A stretch of 64,000 bases of DNA. Origin: Dipetalonema caudispina. Lineage: Eukaryota; Nematoda; Chromadorea; Rhabditida; Onchocercidae. The notes below the pieces were generated by a model, which was given only the letters and a program-made list of their open reading frames with translations, ran no database searches and was not told where the DNA came from. Positions 57,601 through 62,995 of this stretch are shown piece by piece. The stretch spans positions 1,178,001 through 1,242,000 of the forward strand of contig JABVXV010000001.1 of NCBI GenBank assembly GCA_013365325.1. The letters run 5' to 3'. Position numbers and translations under genes: made by a program. The stretch's first letter is position 1, and every line of letters begins with the position of its first letter.

Positions 57601-60600
57601 CTTAACTCAGAATGCAATTTTTGCAGCAAAAGTCATCAATTTTCATACATTCCCGTTTTACGAAATTCGTAAGAAAAATGAAAAATTGCATTGAGATACA
57701 TATTACCACATGAATAATAGAAGTTAGTAAAAAATGAACAGATTTAGGTTTAATAAAAAACCTAATTGTGACATTATTATAATGAATGCATACCAGCTTC
57801 TCAGCGGAAAGTGCCTCGAGCAATGCGATGAGATTGTATCCATCGGTGAGATCAACAAAGAGATCTTCCACATGTAGGCCAGTCTGCAGAAAAAAAATTT
57901 CTCCCAAGAAACAAATTGAACTGTAAATGAATAAATTAAGCAGTCATAAAATTTCCCTTTTCAATCTTTCCTTCCGGAGTACAGTAGATTTACTAACTGT
58001 ACCTCTTAAGATTGTGATAAAAAGGGTAAAGTAATACTCTTAATAGTCCATTTTTCCAAAAAAAGATTAGGCAAAAATTTTCAAACATATTTTCGAAACA
58101 TGCAACCTATTTTACATGATGATATACATGCAATTCGCATAAACAGTAACATATTCTATATATATTACATTATGTGATTTTCGATTTTTCTTGGACAAAA
58201 ATAGCTAAGGAATTATTTTAGCATAATTTTGACATGCAGAATATCTCAAAAAATTGTTGACATTCTCGCCGGATAACAGACAGATCGAATTTTAAAGAAA
58301 TGAAAAGACTGTATTTGACATTACAGGCATGTGATAAGCACATACCGCAGGACAAGGGCAACTTCACTTAATACCTGCTTTGATAAAAGTCATCGGAAGA
58401 AAATATAATGGACATTGAGTTTTTCGTTCTATGTACTTTTGCCGTAGGCAATCGTTTTCTCACTGGATGTTTCTCAGACTGCGATCAGGTAGAACAGATT
58501 TTTCAATATAGCTCGTTCGCCGATTACTATTCGGGAAATATTCGAATGTATATCCAACTTATTATAGTTTACTTCGAAAATATTTTGCAGTGTAAGCAAG
58601 AATTAAACGGATGCTTATACAATACTGCAGGTATTGTATCTATCCTCTTAATTCTTCCTAAATTTCTAAATCATATTGAATAATCCACAAACCGCTAATC
58701 ATGGATTTACTATTGAATTGTACCTTAAACAGAACTACAAAACTTTCCAAAGTCCCTAATTTCTTCAACAAAAGTTATACTTAATTTTGAAAAGAGGAGT
58801 GATTGCGCATATGAAATGAAGTAATGAAGAAAACGTAAAACCATGCATAACTTTTTGGGAAACTACAGACTGAAAATGTGTTATTTTTCCGAATATCATT
58901 ATAGACCGACTTTATACAAAGAAGAATTCAGCCTATTTACTTTCTAACTTCTTACTAAGCCACACATTCAAATTTAATGCAAAACTCTAAAAATGAAGTT
59001 TTTTTTTTTTTTTTTTTCGAGAAGGCTAACGATTTTCTTTGAGAGAGGATAAAAGAAGGGAAGAATTATGGGCCAAATATACCTTTCGCTGGTTACTTCG
59101 ATTCACCTTAACTTTGTCTCCAAAGTTCAAAATTAAAAAATTTAAAAAGTTATGGAATTTTTAAGTAATGCAAAAAGTTTAATACTGCCGTTAACAAAAG
59201 AAAAGGAAAAAACTAAATAACATATAACCTTGCCGAGATGCTTGTTCACCCATTTTGTGAATGTTTTTTTTTGAATCGCGTCTCGCTCATCTGAAAAATG
59301 AACATCTTCAAATATATTTTACAAAAAGTTGACAATTTTTAAAGGAAGAAAACTGACAGACTTCCCAGTGAACTTTTTGATATTATTTCTGAATTCACAT
59401 TACAAAAGACCGAAGGTAATTCAAGCTTGCAGATAGTTGAATAAATGAGTACTCATTTTCAACAAAAAATGAAGATACGCTGATAATTTTACACAATTCA
59501 CATCAACTACAATAAAGAACAGTTTAGAACAATTTTAGGAAATTTGTGTTAAATTCAATTTTTTATAAAAATATTGCATAAATCCATGCAATTCCAAGTG
59601 GTAAGCTTCTTATATTCTCGAGAAATCCGGTCGTAATGCGAGAATGACAAGGGTCGGTAATACTTACAAAAAGTTTAGTTAAGTCTATGTTGATCAACTG
59701 AGGTTAACAACAGCACAGGGCATCCCGACCTTATCAAATGAATACACACATTGATTACTGCAAACCTCCCACTTAAAATTTATCTGTTAGAATCTTGACT
59801 GTTGTGAGTTAGTTACAAGGAATATCTTCAAATTTCCAAAAAGTTTATTAATTTCTTTACAAAAAGTTCAATCAAGTCAGACAAGTTCTCCCTACTTCAT
59901 CTCAAAATATGTGTATATGTAAACTTTGTGCAAGTTGCGAATTTGCGCCAAAAAATGACCTTAAATTACTTAATCAATGGTGCAATCGGATGTATCGGCT
60001 ACATCTAAATTCAGAGAGTAGTAATAGAAATAATGTAGAAATATGTTTTCATAGTCTATTTAGAATGATGAAAAAGAGTTAAAAATGATACGAGGTGGTA
60101 TAAAAGTAGAATATGGGAAATCAATAGAAGCTAATAAGGCTCTGCTGCATAGTGATGACTACAGTTAAGCTATTTGAACCGCCAATATTAAACTAACAAC
60201 AGGGTACGAAGAGTATTTAAACCTAGATTTCTTTTGGGCAACTAAAGGTAGATATGTTTAACCTTTTAGAAATATAAAGCAATGAACGAATTGAGAATCG
60301 AGACAGAATATATTATTTCCAAAAGTTTGAGATGACACACTTCCTTAACAGAGAGTATTTTTTAAAAGAAAATAAATTTGTTGAAATAAGCGGTCAACGA
60401 AAGACATTTTTTCAGATCGTTTACTTAGATCTCATCTCAATTTCAATTATGCACTATTACCATTCTCCAAATACGGTCACTAAATTTGCTAATAAAAGAC
60501 GTGTATGATCAAGACTATATGGTTTATGAATGAGAAATGTTCAGAATAGAGAAAATAAAAAATATTGGGAGATGAAAGAGAGATAAATTGTGAGTGATTT

Positions 60601-62319
60601 TCAACGTGAATACGAAAGAGAGGTGGAAGAAAAATGATGAAAGGAAAAGCAAATTTCGACCTATTTAAGGCTATCCAAATATATACTCAAAGTTTAAAAC
60701 TCTCTACTTTTTAAAATTTACCTAAAATCAAATCTGCTAACACAGGAAAATTTTCGACCAAGATCCATAAAATTCTCGCACAAAAAATTGCAAATAACTA
60801 AATTAAACTTTTCAGTATTTGATGCATTAAAATACTAAAGTACTAAGAAATTGTGTAGTAAAAAACAACACAAAAACATTAAAAAATAGATATTATATAG
60901 CTATATAATTCGGATAATATAATCACAAAATTGTGGCGCCTCAAATCACATTATGTTTATTTCCGATCTCTCTTAATATCAGTATCGTTCCGCTCCGTTA
61001 ATGAGGTAACCAATAAATACCTTCATTAAAGTACTGTATGAGAATAATAAATCGTAATCACCACCACGCGTAAAGACCCGGAAATGAGATTATACGTGAT
61101 GGGTGAGAGAAAATAAGATGTGAATGAATGGATGAAACAGGGAGAAATTATAGGATGTTACTGAAATCTCAGATAACCTCAACTCAAACTTTACTTCAAT
61201 CATATTTTTATGCTGCATTAGCTAACTTTGACTATCTTCATTAAGCGTTATTTTTCATAGCTTTCATAACGCTAAACAATTCTAATATTAGATTGAATGT
61301 GGCCTTTTTGATGATATTGTTAATCTTATTGAAGAAAGGTCGTCCCTAGCAATGTCCTGTTTATTGGAAATCTACGTAAAAAACGTGTCTCCTATAAGAG
61401 ATACACGTGGATAGAGCAAAAAGTAACGTACCTGAGTGAACAGGACGAAGATAACCGACGAAAAATCTCATTCTCTACGATAGTGATAGCAACATTCAAT
61501 GAAGGACGATAACTTCAGTGATATCATAACAAACGAGTAATTTGTATTTAAAATCGTGAAAATTTTAAAACATTTTTTGGCGCGCTTAACAACAAATAAA
61601 TAAGAAAATGGAAGTACCCTGAGAATTCGCTTCCTGATTAATTCTCCCTCAATATATTTCGCTCTTCTCTTTCAAGTCACTTTATCGAAAGCTTCAAGCT
61701 AATTCAGAAATTGATCTAACAAAGCTTTGAGATGTCCTCACAGGTGAGTACACAGAAGAACTAAAGAACTTTCATTTTTGAATCCTTTGAGAGACATTCA
61801 TGTACAGAAATGTTCAACCAGGTATATTTGCACTATTTTCTGTTCCTAAGAAATAATACACAAAATGGTCAGAAAAGAAGATAGAGTTCATTCTTATCGG
61901 TGTAAAAGATAGTTATGAAAGGATACTAAGATTTAGTTATAATGAAAATCATTAATAATTAACAAATATGAAATAAAAAGTAAGCAATCCTCATTAAATT
62001 TTACGATTTTCAAGAGCAGAAATCACCATTGTAACCTAAACATTATCAGTGAGAGTGATGTAATTAGCAGTGAGAATTTTCGATTACAATGTAGATTAGT
62101 GAAGAGGAATGAAGGTAATGGCAATTTCAGCAGAAATTATCATGATAAATATGATAATTAATTGAGAAAGAATAAAATAAACTTACCTTTATACTTTTCC
62201 AAATTGTTTTCATAATGCTCCAAACATTCAGTTTCATTGGAATCAAAGCAGTAATATTCAGATGATGAAACGTCCGATGAATATCCATGATGTGAGAATG
62301 GAGTTGATGATAGTGACAT
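266..62319 (-). CDS. vab-10: Spectraplakin VAB-10 (MACF1/dystonin/Short stop family), whole locus
   Basis: This is a giant cytoskeletal linker gene of about 85 exons on the minus strand. Domain order in the translated exons is CH1, CH2, plakin domain with embedded SH3, charged coiled coil, then either plectin repeats (with stop) or spectrin repeats, EF-hands and GAR domain. That combination is specific to spectraplakins; the single gene with both ends, and the wording of the CH1, plakin and GAR exons, fit nematode VAB-10. In C. elegans, VAB-10A sits in epidermal fibrous organelles and VAB-10B links actin and microtubules (established knowledge). The shared head sums to 4,620 nt (1,540 codons) with all phases closing. 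The rod sums to about 9,950 nt. Exon coordinates are in the domain entries below. The C-terminus lies beyond the left edge, and one rod segment is lost at an assembly gap. Confidence 0.95.
555..1789 (-). CDS. vab-10: vab-10 GAS2-related (GAR) domain
   Basis: The exons are 1667..1789 and 555..672. The first contains [20 protein letters not shown] and DGHYR, with the Cys pair of the GAR fold. The second contains [20 protein letters not shown] and [19 protein letters not shown]. The [15 protein letters not shown] block is the signature of GAR domains, which bind and stabilise microtubules. The second exon ends in phase 1 with a GTAAGT donor and closes onto the exon at 456. The 1-kb intron between them shows no further exon. 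Confidence 0.95.
1894..2255 (-). CDS. vab-10: vab-10 EF-hand pair
   Basis: The exons are 2093..2255 and 1894..2006, joined through a split Lys codon. They encode the EF-hand module that precedes the GAR domain in spectraplakins: helix [20 protein letters not shown], first loop in [18 protein letters not shown], helix [20 protein letters not shown], second loop in [19 protein letters not shown]. The first loop has Ala where the bidentate Glu is expected at position 12, and the second loop is one residue short, so calcium binding is doubtful. The EF-GAR unit is known to bind microtubules and EB proteins. Confidence 0.93.
2713..4649 (-). CDS. vab-10: vab-10 spectrin rod, block 7 (end of rod)
   Basis: The exons are 4418..4649, 4101..4307, 3531..3770, 3173..3300, 2914..3048 and 2713..2833. 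Helices include [37 protein letters not shown] and [20 protein letters not shown]. The final exons give the [20 protein letters not shown] helix and then the junction to the EF-hands, as in other spectraplakins. The 5' edge of the first exon could be 4649 or 4645 because the upstream partner is lost in the gap. Exon 4101 appears to end at AAG|GCATGT, a second possible GC donor. A GT alternative four codons downstream also keeps the frame. Confidence 0.85.
4917..5016. other. Assembly gap (100 N)
   Basis: Exactly 100 undetermined bases. The round size suggests a gap of unknown true length. It falls in the intron region between rod exons 5836..6102 and 4418..4649. The spectrin pattern across this junction is missing about two helices, so at least one exon probably lies in the unsequenced DNA. 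Confidence 0.97.
5836..11650 (-). CDS. vab-10: vab-10 spectrin rod, block 6
   Basis: The thirteen exons are 11438..11650, 10630..10890, 10358..10529, 9987..10213, 9684..9853, 9420..9567, 9143..9301, 7984..8109, 7509..7739, 6952..7110, 6724..6852, 6348..6545 and 5836..6102. All phases close and helix-to-helix junctions are smooth (for example LNTRWNR joined to [16 protein letters not shown]). Core motifs include [34 protein letters not shown] and [19 protein letters not shown]. The last exon ends inside a repeat ([12 protein letters not shown]). The rest of that repeat is not found downstream, which points to the assembly gap. Confidence 0.88.
7412..7440. repeat. Poly-A tract (29 A)
   Basis: Uninterrupted A run within a rod intron. 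It may be the tail of an old retroposed sequence, but no body was recognised beside it. Confidence 0.9.
11865..14704 (-). CDS. vab-10: vab-10 spectrin rod, block 5 (with micro-exon)
   Basis: The exons are 14512..14704, 14142..14327, 13996..14067, 13632..13775, 13182..13457, 13087..13109, 12916..12961, 12568..12753, 12264..12377 and 11865..12050. They encode the usual spectrin helices ([75 protein letters not shown]). The 23-nt exon 13087..13109 is inferred because 12961 needs a phase-2 partner while 13182 ends in phase 0; it has a strong TTCTTTCAG acceptor. The intron sizes are small. Confidence 0.84.
15081..15146. repeat. 11-bp inverted repeat flanking a 41-nt poly-T tract
   Basis: TGACTAATAAT at 15081-15091 is the exact reverse complement of ATTATTAGTCA at 15136-15146. 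Between them lie G, 41 T and two A. A weaker match (AAAAGT) extends the pairing outside both arms. The arrangement can fold into a hairpin with a T loop and may be a small foldback element or the product of a replication template switch. Confidence 0.8.
15209..19890 (-). CDS. vab-10: vab-10 spectrin rod, block 4
   Basis: The ten exons are 19674..19890, 19045..19296, 18674..18875, 18371..18503, 17912..18168, 17316..17411, 16856..17038, 16225..16455, 15698..15954 and 15209..15310. Every phase closes. For 18875 the acceptor must be TAGGACAG rather than the nearer TTTAG, because only that choice completes the AG-T codon without a stop. Core Trp helices recur ([79 protein letters not shown]). The introns are 100-900 nt and show no other gene. 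Confidence 0.87.
20246..21612 (-). CDS. vab-10: vab-10 spectrin rod, block 3 (contains a GC-AG intron)
   Basis: The exons are 21342..21612, 21135..21244, 20948..21064, 20751..20869, 20567..about 20632 and 20246..20498. They encode spectrin helices including [34 protein letters not shown] and [17 protein letters not shown]. The first exon ends GAA G followed by GCAAGA rather than GT, and the next exon closes the split Gly codon, so this intron is GC-AG. The fifth exon is clear by its helix ([17 protein letters not shown]) but its 5' edge is not: a stop in frame at 20639-20641 limits it, and acceptor and phase remain uncertain. Confidence 0.84.
22025..25078 (-). CDS. vab-10: vab-10 spectrin rod, block 2
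   Basis: The exons are 24914..25078, 24339..24516, 23990..24169, about 23647..23843, 23183..23336, 22754..22904 and 22025..22232. Helices with core Trp are seen ([67 protein letters not shown]). All junctions close in phase except the 3' end of the fourth exon: a canonical GT donor after ESK would leave phase 2, while the next exon needs phase 0. The true donor may lie a few codons downstream (for example before GTGCC at 23627). See findings. Confidence 0.85.
25458..25522 (-). pseudogene. tRNA-Arg-like relic (pseudogene or SINE head)
   Basis: On the minus strand the sequence reads TGGTCCATTGGATA, then AGTAGATTATGAGTTCGAGT. This resembles a eukaryotic tRNA-Arg: the D-arm GGCCTAATGGATA block and the AGAAGATT-GGTTCGAGTCC anticodon/T-arm block. 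The T arm can still pair around TTCGAGT, but the anticodon arm is shortened and the B box differs from GGTTCGANTCC. It is not a working tRNA. It lies in the 1.25-kb intron between rod exons 26333 and 25078. Confidence 0.4.
26333..27959 (-). CDS. vab-10: vab-10 spectrin rod, block 1 (first rod exons of the B form)
   Basis: The exons are 27813..27959, 27410..27597, 27050..27200, 26911..26949, 26671..26847 and 26333..26532. All junction phases close, and the first starts in phase 0, compatible with the charged exon at 36999. Products are amphipathic helices such as RLLWDQLKK and [19 protein letters not shown]. The 39-nt exon 26911..26949 encodes just 13 residues including the conserved Trp of a spectrin helix ([10 protein letters not shown]), so it is real despite its size. 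These exons join after a 9-kb intron that contains the plectin-repeat exon. Confidence 0.88.
27960..30683. other. Non-coding interval between plectin-repeat 3' UTR and rod exons
   Basis: 2.7 kb of AT-rich sequence with no frame that has spectrin character, good splice borders and length. It lies inside the 9-kb intron that the B isoform must remove. I see no repeat family or RNA gene in it. Confidence 0.6.
30684..30689 (-). terminator. Poly(A) signal AATAAA for the plectin-repeat isoform
   Basis: On the minus strand AATAAA lies about 155 nt after the TAG stop of the plectin-repeat exon, followed by an AT-rich stretch. It is the first such hexamer after the stop and would give a short 3' UTR. 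It supports true termination of the A isoform here rather than read-through to the spectrin exons. Confidence 0.55.
30842..36718 (-). CDS. vab-10: vab-10 plectin-repeat terminal exon (VAB-10A end)
   Basis: One uninterrupted 5.9-kb exon encodes 1,958 residues and a TAG stop (30842-30844), entered through acceptor TTTGTTTCAG at 36719-36720 in phase 0. It is built of about 38-residue plectin repeats, each with a pattern like [20 protein letters not shown] followed by [19 protein letters not shown]. The repeat is the intermediate-filament-binding unit of plakins. Two spacers carry an AL-GGPGG motif (near 34630 and 33810). The last part is Ser/Arg-rich and ends [11 protein letters not shown]. An ATG three codons into the intron frame is not needed, since the acceptor explains entry. 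Long exons here contrast with the minced exons of the rest of the gene. Confidence 0.95.
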   Translation of the reverse strand: MPNLSHGMQQAIVSEGGELEEFEESRDVPERATIAEHEDEMQMYQEETITKTQFYEMEGILHKQTGEILTFVEAIRQGLLDLHSGGGEFYDIVSGARISLEKAAELGYIDGGFHEVLNTHYGVRHPETGESLSLLEAIQIGLYDPDIRQLRDIETGDILPMYDCISRGIITLDTQHRLVKMGVLKLPPLSLENAIEQGVVNKETGYFTGKYTRETMPLKDALYNGYIQIGGCRPHTMIAITLSECLETGLIDGYSGEFVDKHSGEKITLREAVSKQYALLNLHVPEIVKTDENRRITLGEAIVRNAVNTRQGNFNDLLKSQTLTLQEAFSKDLIQKPLTLTEISQKDLIDSTNKFIDGGTKSRFTLLEAIAVGLLDPDIRHIVDPDEKDVISIAEALERGLLEPDGRIMLQKQQKVFSVNEAVSDGLLIRRVRHSIFNVKGIKNTMTKENLTFNEAVDRGVIILQAERVVDLATNESFLITDCADKDLLDPMLFELLTTSLGIRNGPRQDMTVIRAVAKGFIDPQKGVYVDKRTNRELSPKQAYDDGLLTLKGALQLSAMLDIHPSLVTPIKKIDHKKRIRRPGQRESSTTDEVKVTLAEAMRQGLVDSRTHRFRQGDTEMSFEEALSQGLIHPSDEWIIPSKAGAGPTVEEKITESVTETAQQLAPKFYPDKNIEETVTTVKKVRKTETTALGGPGGVSVYRAVTGSKDSFEIPADGYHILDAERKDYVNLKTGTVSLPNLSRSLTLQEAFQLGVLDSRSITVVDPSTGTHIPITEAMNKKTIDKNGFMELSGQMVNFETLINKKIVLVEAEAPLGIGSSKKKVIQFSPGSEAVISFRPIGTPIVEETEQSWTFDSGRGELVDHVTGERLTLDAALAFGKIGRNDLRVYDTLTAREMSFEEAEKWGVINEKDRYYLDKRENKRYSLAQAALQHRVFPTGGVPENASDAIHTTYKIQKRSELSKKEALFGGPGGYTEQTLMNALDSNWYDAQSGMFTDPQTQKQMSLKESIIKGLFNPYGTTVLDKRRMRELSLLEAIDENIINDTEGTVLDTETGKFIDLKTAHSQGLLRSKGLPHSLEGALVSGKLDLSTGRLTTPDGGSIKIEDAITTKLIDSQSIVFRDPSTREELPYNAAVEKKVIDPVRGIVYTKNMTEIMTFPQALTSGVLTGSGSRTHTPQKLQSTRLVERKLQLTPYAPEPSEKSSLAVMEQRTLGPGRQEVVDLGGGKQVTVKVVRGEGGVERGEYIDPSSGMKFTIQLHGDPYMTEAKTVVKSTAQMQSIQLEPHAEFIGIDKIRDKRNGRVMSLQDAQRIGIARVDKKGKQMTKTYSVFRSNIQSAVTRGVVDARGEKLSLEDAVRAKLVDLQSLTYLNPKTGDALTLAQAANMGLVDVTLSETLPKGVSHPANGERISVQRAIELGIINPKTGEVKNPFTNEKLAWLDIMKPVYTSLTMEGVYDPTKGYGVPVLTALTEGLIDASTGQYSNIITKEVITLKDASNKGLIDAETYKAITEPFLLDYRTKRKLNLIEAVRNKLVDPRNKTIQFDEQIIMPVSRATAEGKIPFFIGEKLKRIDKMTFAEALSKGMIDVAQNRFTDSDSGRQMSINQAIEEGYIDTGNVEALEDSDERNLANVLFREEFDEISGRIRDKKSGLYLTFKSAVDRDVIDGDSLLHDLESSHTMTVKEALNQGLIDSDGKYNHIRAGVKITLKDALEKGLIALIASPMQAAQAVTEAVKRRDAEGYRFKLEPVDERKIGSGTPRYREETMVGKLSSPHRPEPGLSRRVRSSSEASRGSRGKSLIDDPQAMADMQHEFLDNLRGRGFDVEEKVIELPEGSSRVSIREAAESGLIDIITGDIVHPTSGRRYSIPRAVHMKMMTPDTAKRMMETLNISVEELGQTPLIESVSVSPSESGVKIYTKTVSWRGQPSELRQTTDPLAPYTTYTSSTSSTTMRTSDVFP
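36999..37532 (-). CDS. vab-10: vab-10 charged E/R/D-rich coiled-coil exon
   Basis: This single 178-codon exon follows acceptor TTGTTCTAG and ends at AAA|GTAGGC. The product is almost only Glu, Arg, Ala, Asp and Lys in short heptad-like units, for example [20 protein letters not shown] and [20 protein letters not shown]. It predicts a long, possibly single, charged alpha-helix or coiled coil. It lies exactly where the two isoforms diverge: it ends in phase 0, and both the plectin exon (36718) and the first spectrin exon (27959) start in phase 0. The plus strand also shows long open frames here, but these are shadows of the biased composition. Confidence 0.88.
37533..39109. other. Intron between last plakin exon and charged exon
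   Basis: 1.6 kb without a supported exon. It contains a short GTTGTTGTTGGTATTGTTGTTGCTGTT-like GTT-rich patch near 38445-38470 and otherwise ordinary AT-rich sequence. Confidence 0.55.
39110..42352 (-). CDS. vab-10: vab-10 plakin domain, C-terminal spectrin-like repeats
   Basis: The exons are 42156..42352, 41927..42021, 41558..41809, 40518..40720, 40086..40271, 39607..39751 and 39110..39337. Phases run 2,1,0,2,2,0,0 at the 3' ends and all close. The first encodes [20 protein letters not shown], a strikingly nematode-VAB-10-like block. Later exons give repeated helices with Trp at core positions ([39 protein letters not shown]). The last exon ends [14 protein letters not shown]. The intron 40721-41557 contains an LTR-like sequence (separate entry). 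Confidence 0.92.
41039..41451 (+). mobile_element. LTR-like sequence in intron (ends uncertain)
   Basis: A stretch of more balanced base composition than the surrounding intron. It starts TGTCACAACAGTGACG and has a TATAAA at 41281 followed 47 nt later by AATAAA (41328-41333), the promoter-then-poly(A) layout of a retroviral-type LTR U3-R. A terminal CA is available at 41450-41451. I found no target-site duplication and no internal retrotransposon genes, so it could be a solo LTR or a chance arrangement. Confidence 0.35.
42562..43346 (-). CDS. vab-10: vab-10 plakin domain, spectrin repeat with embedded SH3
   Basis: The exons are 43061..43346 and 42562..42796, joined through a split Gly codon. 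The first gives a spectrin helix ([20 protein letters not shown]) and enters an SH3 fold at [20 protein letters not shown]. The second continues the SH3 with [16 protein letters not shown] and [11 protein letters not shown], then returns to spectrin helices ([20 protein letters not shown]). This split of an atypical SH3 within spectrin repeat 5 is the hallmark of the plakin domain. The SH3 lacks the usual Pro-binding ALYDY aromatic set, having ALADY instead, so canonical ligand binding is doubtful. Confidence 0.94.
44177..45051 (-). CDS. vab-10: vab-10 plakin domain, middle spectrin-like repeats
   Basis: The exons are 44806..45051 (82 codons) and 44177..44374 (66 codons), phase 0. They encode [20 protein letters not shown], with a [18 protein letters not shown] helix typical of plakin SR4/SR5, and an [20 protein letters not shown] segment. 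The second begins [16 protein letters not shown]. Both match the spectrin-like fold that precedes the SH3 insertion. The first exon ends at a GTTTTC donor, weaker than its neighbours but required by frame. Confidence 0.92.
46328..49285 (-). CDS. vab-10: vab-10 plakin domain, N-terminal spectrin-like repeats
   Basis: The exons are 48938..49285, 47557..47659, 47192..47342, 46646..46826 and 46328..46483, with codons split at three junctions and every phase closing. The first exon encodes the helix [20 protein letters not shown] and a [12 protein letters not shown] segment that corresponds to the conserved IPPKE-like motif of plakin domains. The following exons give long amphipathic helices such as [20 protein letters not shown] and [20 protein letters not shown] region (spectrin fold). 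This module docks plakins to transmembrane partners. No odd codon use was seen. Confidence 0.92.
50645..51334 (-). CDS. vab-10: vab-10 exons encoding CH2 domain
   Basis: The exons are 51149..51334 (62 codons) and 50645..50833 (63 codons), both phase 0 at each end. They show the CH2 blocks [30 protein letters not shown], and [10 protein letters not shown] followed by [20 protein letters not shown]2 supports CH1 in actin binding. The second exon uses a less common GTCAGT donor. Compared with vertebrate plakins, about 8-10 linker residues before the plakin domain are not accounted for, so a micro-exon may lie in the 1.36-kb intron that follows. Confidence 0.94.
52581..52931 (-). CDS. vab-10: Candidate alternative first exon (CH1-less start) or cassette exon
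   Basis: An open frame of 117 codons starts with [18 protein letters not shown] and ends in a Lys/Arg/Ser-rich stretch ([20 protein letters not shown]) followed by a GTTGGT donor in phase 0. The next exon (51334) begins in phase 0, so the segment can join CH2 directly. No convincing acceptor lies in front of the ATG and the frame is closed by a stop about 80 nt upstream, which favours a first exon. Vertebrate plakins have N-termini lacking CH1, so such an isoform is plausible. An internal cassette using TTCCTATTCCAAG as acceptor is the alternative. I do not recognise a domain in it. Confidence 0.55.
53265..53307. repeat. ACT/CTA trinucleotide repeat
   Basis: Two runs of ACT units separated by a short ATA interruption, in non-coding sequence upstream of the candidate alternative first exon. 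Confidence 0.9.
53632..53705. repeat. CA microsatellite with TA interruptions
   Basis: About 74 bases of CA units, interrupted by four or so single TA steps. Long open frames over it on both strands are artefacts of the repeat. Confidence 0.95.
54653..54682. repeat. TA microsatellite
   Basis: About 15 TA units in the intron between CH1 and CH2 exons. Confidence 0.9.
55209..55232. repeat. TA microsatellite
   Basis: About 12 TA units, 550 bp from a similar tract in the same intron. Confidence 0.9.
56001..57883 (-). CDS. vab-10: vab-10 exons 3-5, remainder of CH1 domain
   Basis: The exons are 57794..57883, 56345..56422 and 56001..56138, all phase 0. They carry in order the [20 protein letters not shown] segment, the [19 protein letters not shown] segment and the [20 protein letters not shown] segment, which are the diagnostic blocks of an actin-binding-type CH1. 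The last exon runs on into [15 protein letters not shown], the linker to CH2. The key Trp of LGLIWTII is present. Together with CH2 this forms the F-actin-binding module. No residue of the CH fold appears to be missing. Confidence 0.95.
59229..59290 (-). CDS. vab-10: vab-10 exon 2, CH1 domain helix 1
   Basis: This 62-nt exon follows the acceptor CATTTTTCAG and ends at donor GTTATA. With the base carried over from exon 1 it encodes [20 protein letters not shown] plus Lys. This is the first helix of the actin-binding CH1 domain, with the conserved [10 protein letters not shown] core. It lies in large introns on both sides (2.9 kb upstream, 1.3 kb downstream). Phase is 0 at its 3' end. Confidence 0.93.
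59291..62186. other. First intron of vab-10 (2.9 kb)
   Basis: Bounded by a GTAAGT donor after exon 1 and a TTTTTCAG acceptor before exon 2. No coding frame, RNA gene or repeat family recognised. Large first introns often hold enhancers, but no specific site can be named. Confidence 0.7.
62187..62319 (-). CDS. vab-10: vab-10 exon 1, initiator methionine and N-terminal leader
   Basis: The ATG is at 62317-62319. The exon encodes 44 residues beginning [13 protein letters not shown], rich in Ser, Tyr and acidic residues, and ends in EKYK plus one extra base. It is followed by a consensus donor GTAAGT (62181-62186 on the plus strand). The split codon closes exactly onto the CH1 exon at 59290 to give [13 protein letters not shown], the usual entry into a plakin CH1 domain, which fixes frame and start. 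The leader has no membrane segment or signal peptide. Other N-termini further upstream cannot be excluded. Confidence 0.88.
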
Positions 62320-62335
62320 CTTCGATAGCTAATAT
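62320..62335 (-). promoter_or_regulatory. Likely 3' splice acceptor just upstream of the start codon (cis or SL trans-splice)
   Basis: Read on the minus strand, a pyrimidine/AT-rich stretch ends in ATATTAG (AG at 62330-62329), followed by nine bases and then the ATG at 62319. A very short distance between acceptor and ATG is typical of nematode spliced-leader trans-splicing. The same site could join an upstream 5'-UTR exon. The sequence alone does not distinguish these. Confidence 0.4.
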
Positions 62336-62964
62336 CAGGAATATAATTCAGAACAGAGCATTATTAGTAAATATATTTAGGTCATTAATAGCAAGCATCC
62401 ATCGAAAAGTTTTTGCCTTGTAGTGCTATATCATTGAAATAACGCCTTGTCTCTCTCTCTCTCTCCTTCTCTCTCTCTCTCTAAGTTCAGTCTATCAAAC
62501 CTGAAGGATCCGACAAAAAAGAAACACAAAAAAAGAGAGAGAGAGAAAAAAAAAAACACATTATGTTGCATAAAATGATTATTACAAATAGAAAATGAAA
62601 TGTGAACAGATAATTTAAGCGATCTTAAAAATTATGCATGGAAAATTTGTAAATCTTAATAAATTAAATGTAATTGTAATTCATAAAATAAACTAACAAA
62701 AATGTCTTAAATGATTTTTTTTTTTTTTTTTTCTCATCAAATGAATGAGTAATGAATATATGCGAGTAAATAATACTAAGATTAAAAAAAAAAAAAAAAA
62801 AAACATAACGATTATTTGCATCCTTTAATTATTTAAACTATTTAAATAAATAATCGATTGATTAATTAATTGTGAAATATTAGTTTGAATTAAGCTTATT
62901 GTTATCGATAAAGATGAAAACAGTAAAATAAATAATAAAGATTTCTACTATAATTGGTAATGAG

Positions 62965-62995
<31 letters not shown>

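Noticed and set aside
58408..58683. Plus-strand 91-codon frame starting [20 protein letters not shown]
   Set aside because: Within a vab-10 intron, no recognisable domain, and of a size expected by chance in AT-rich DNA.
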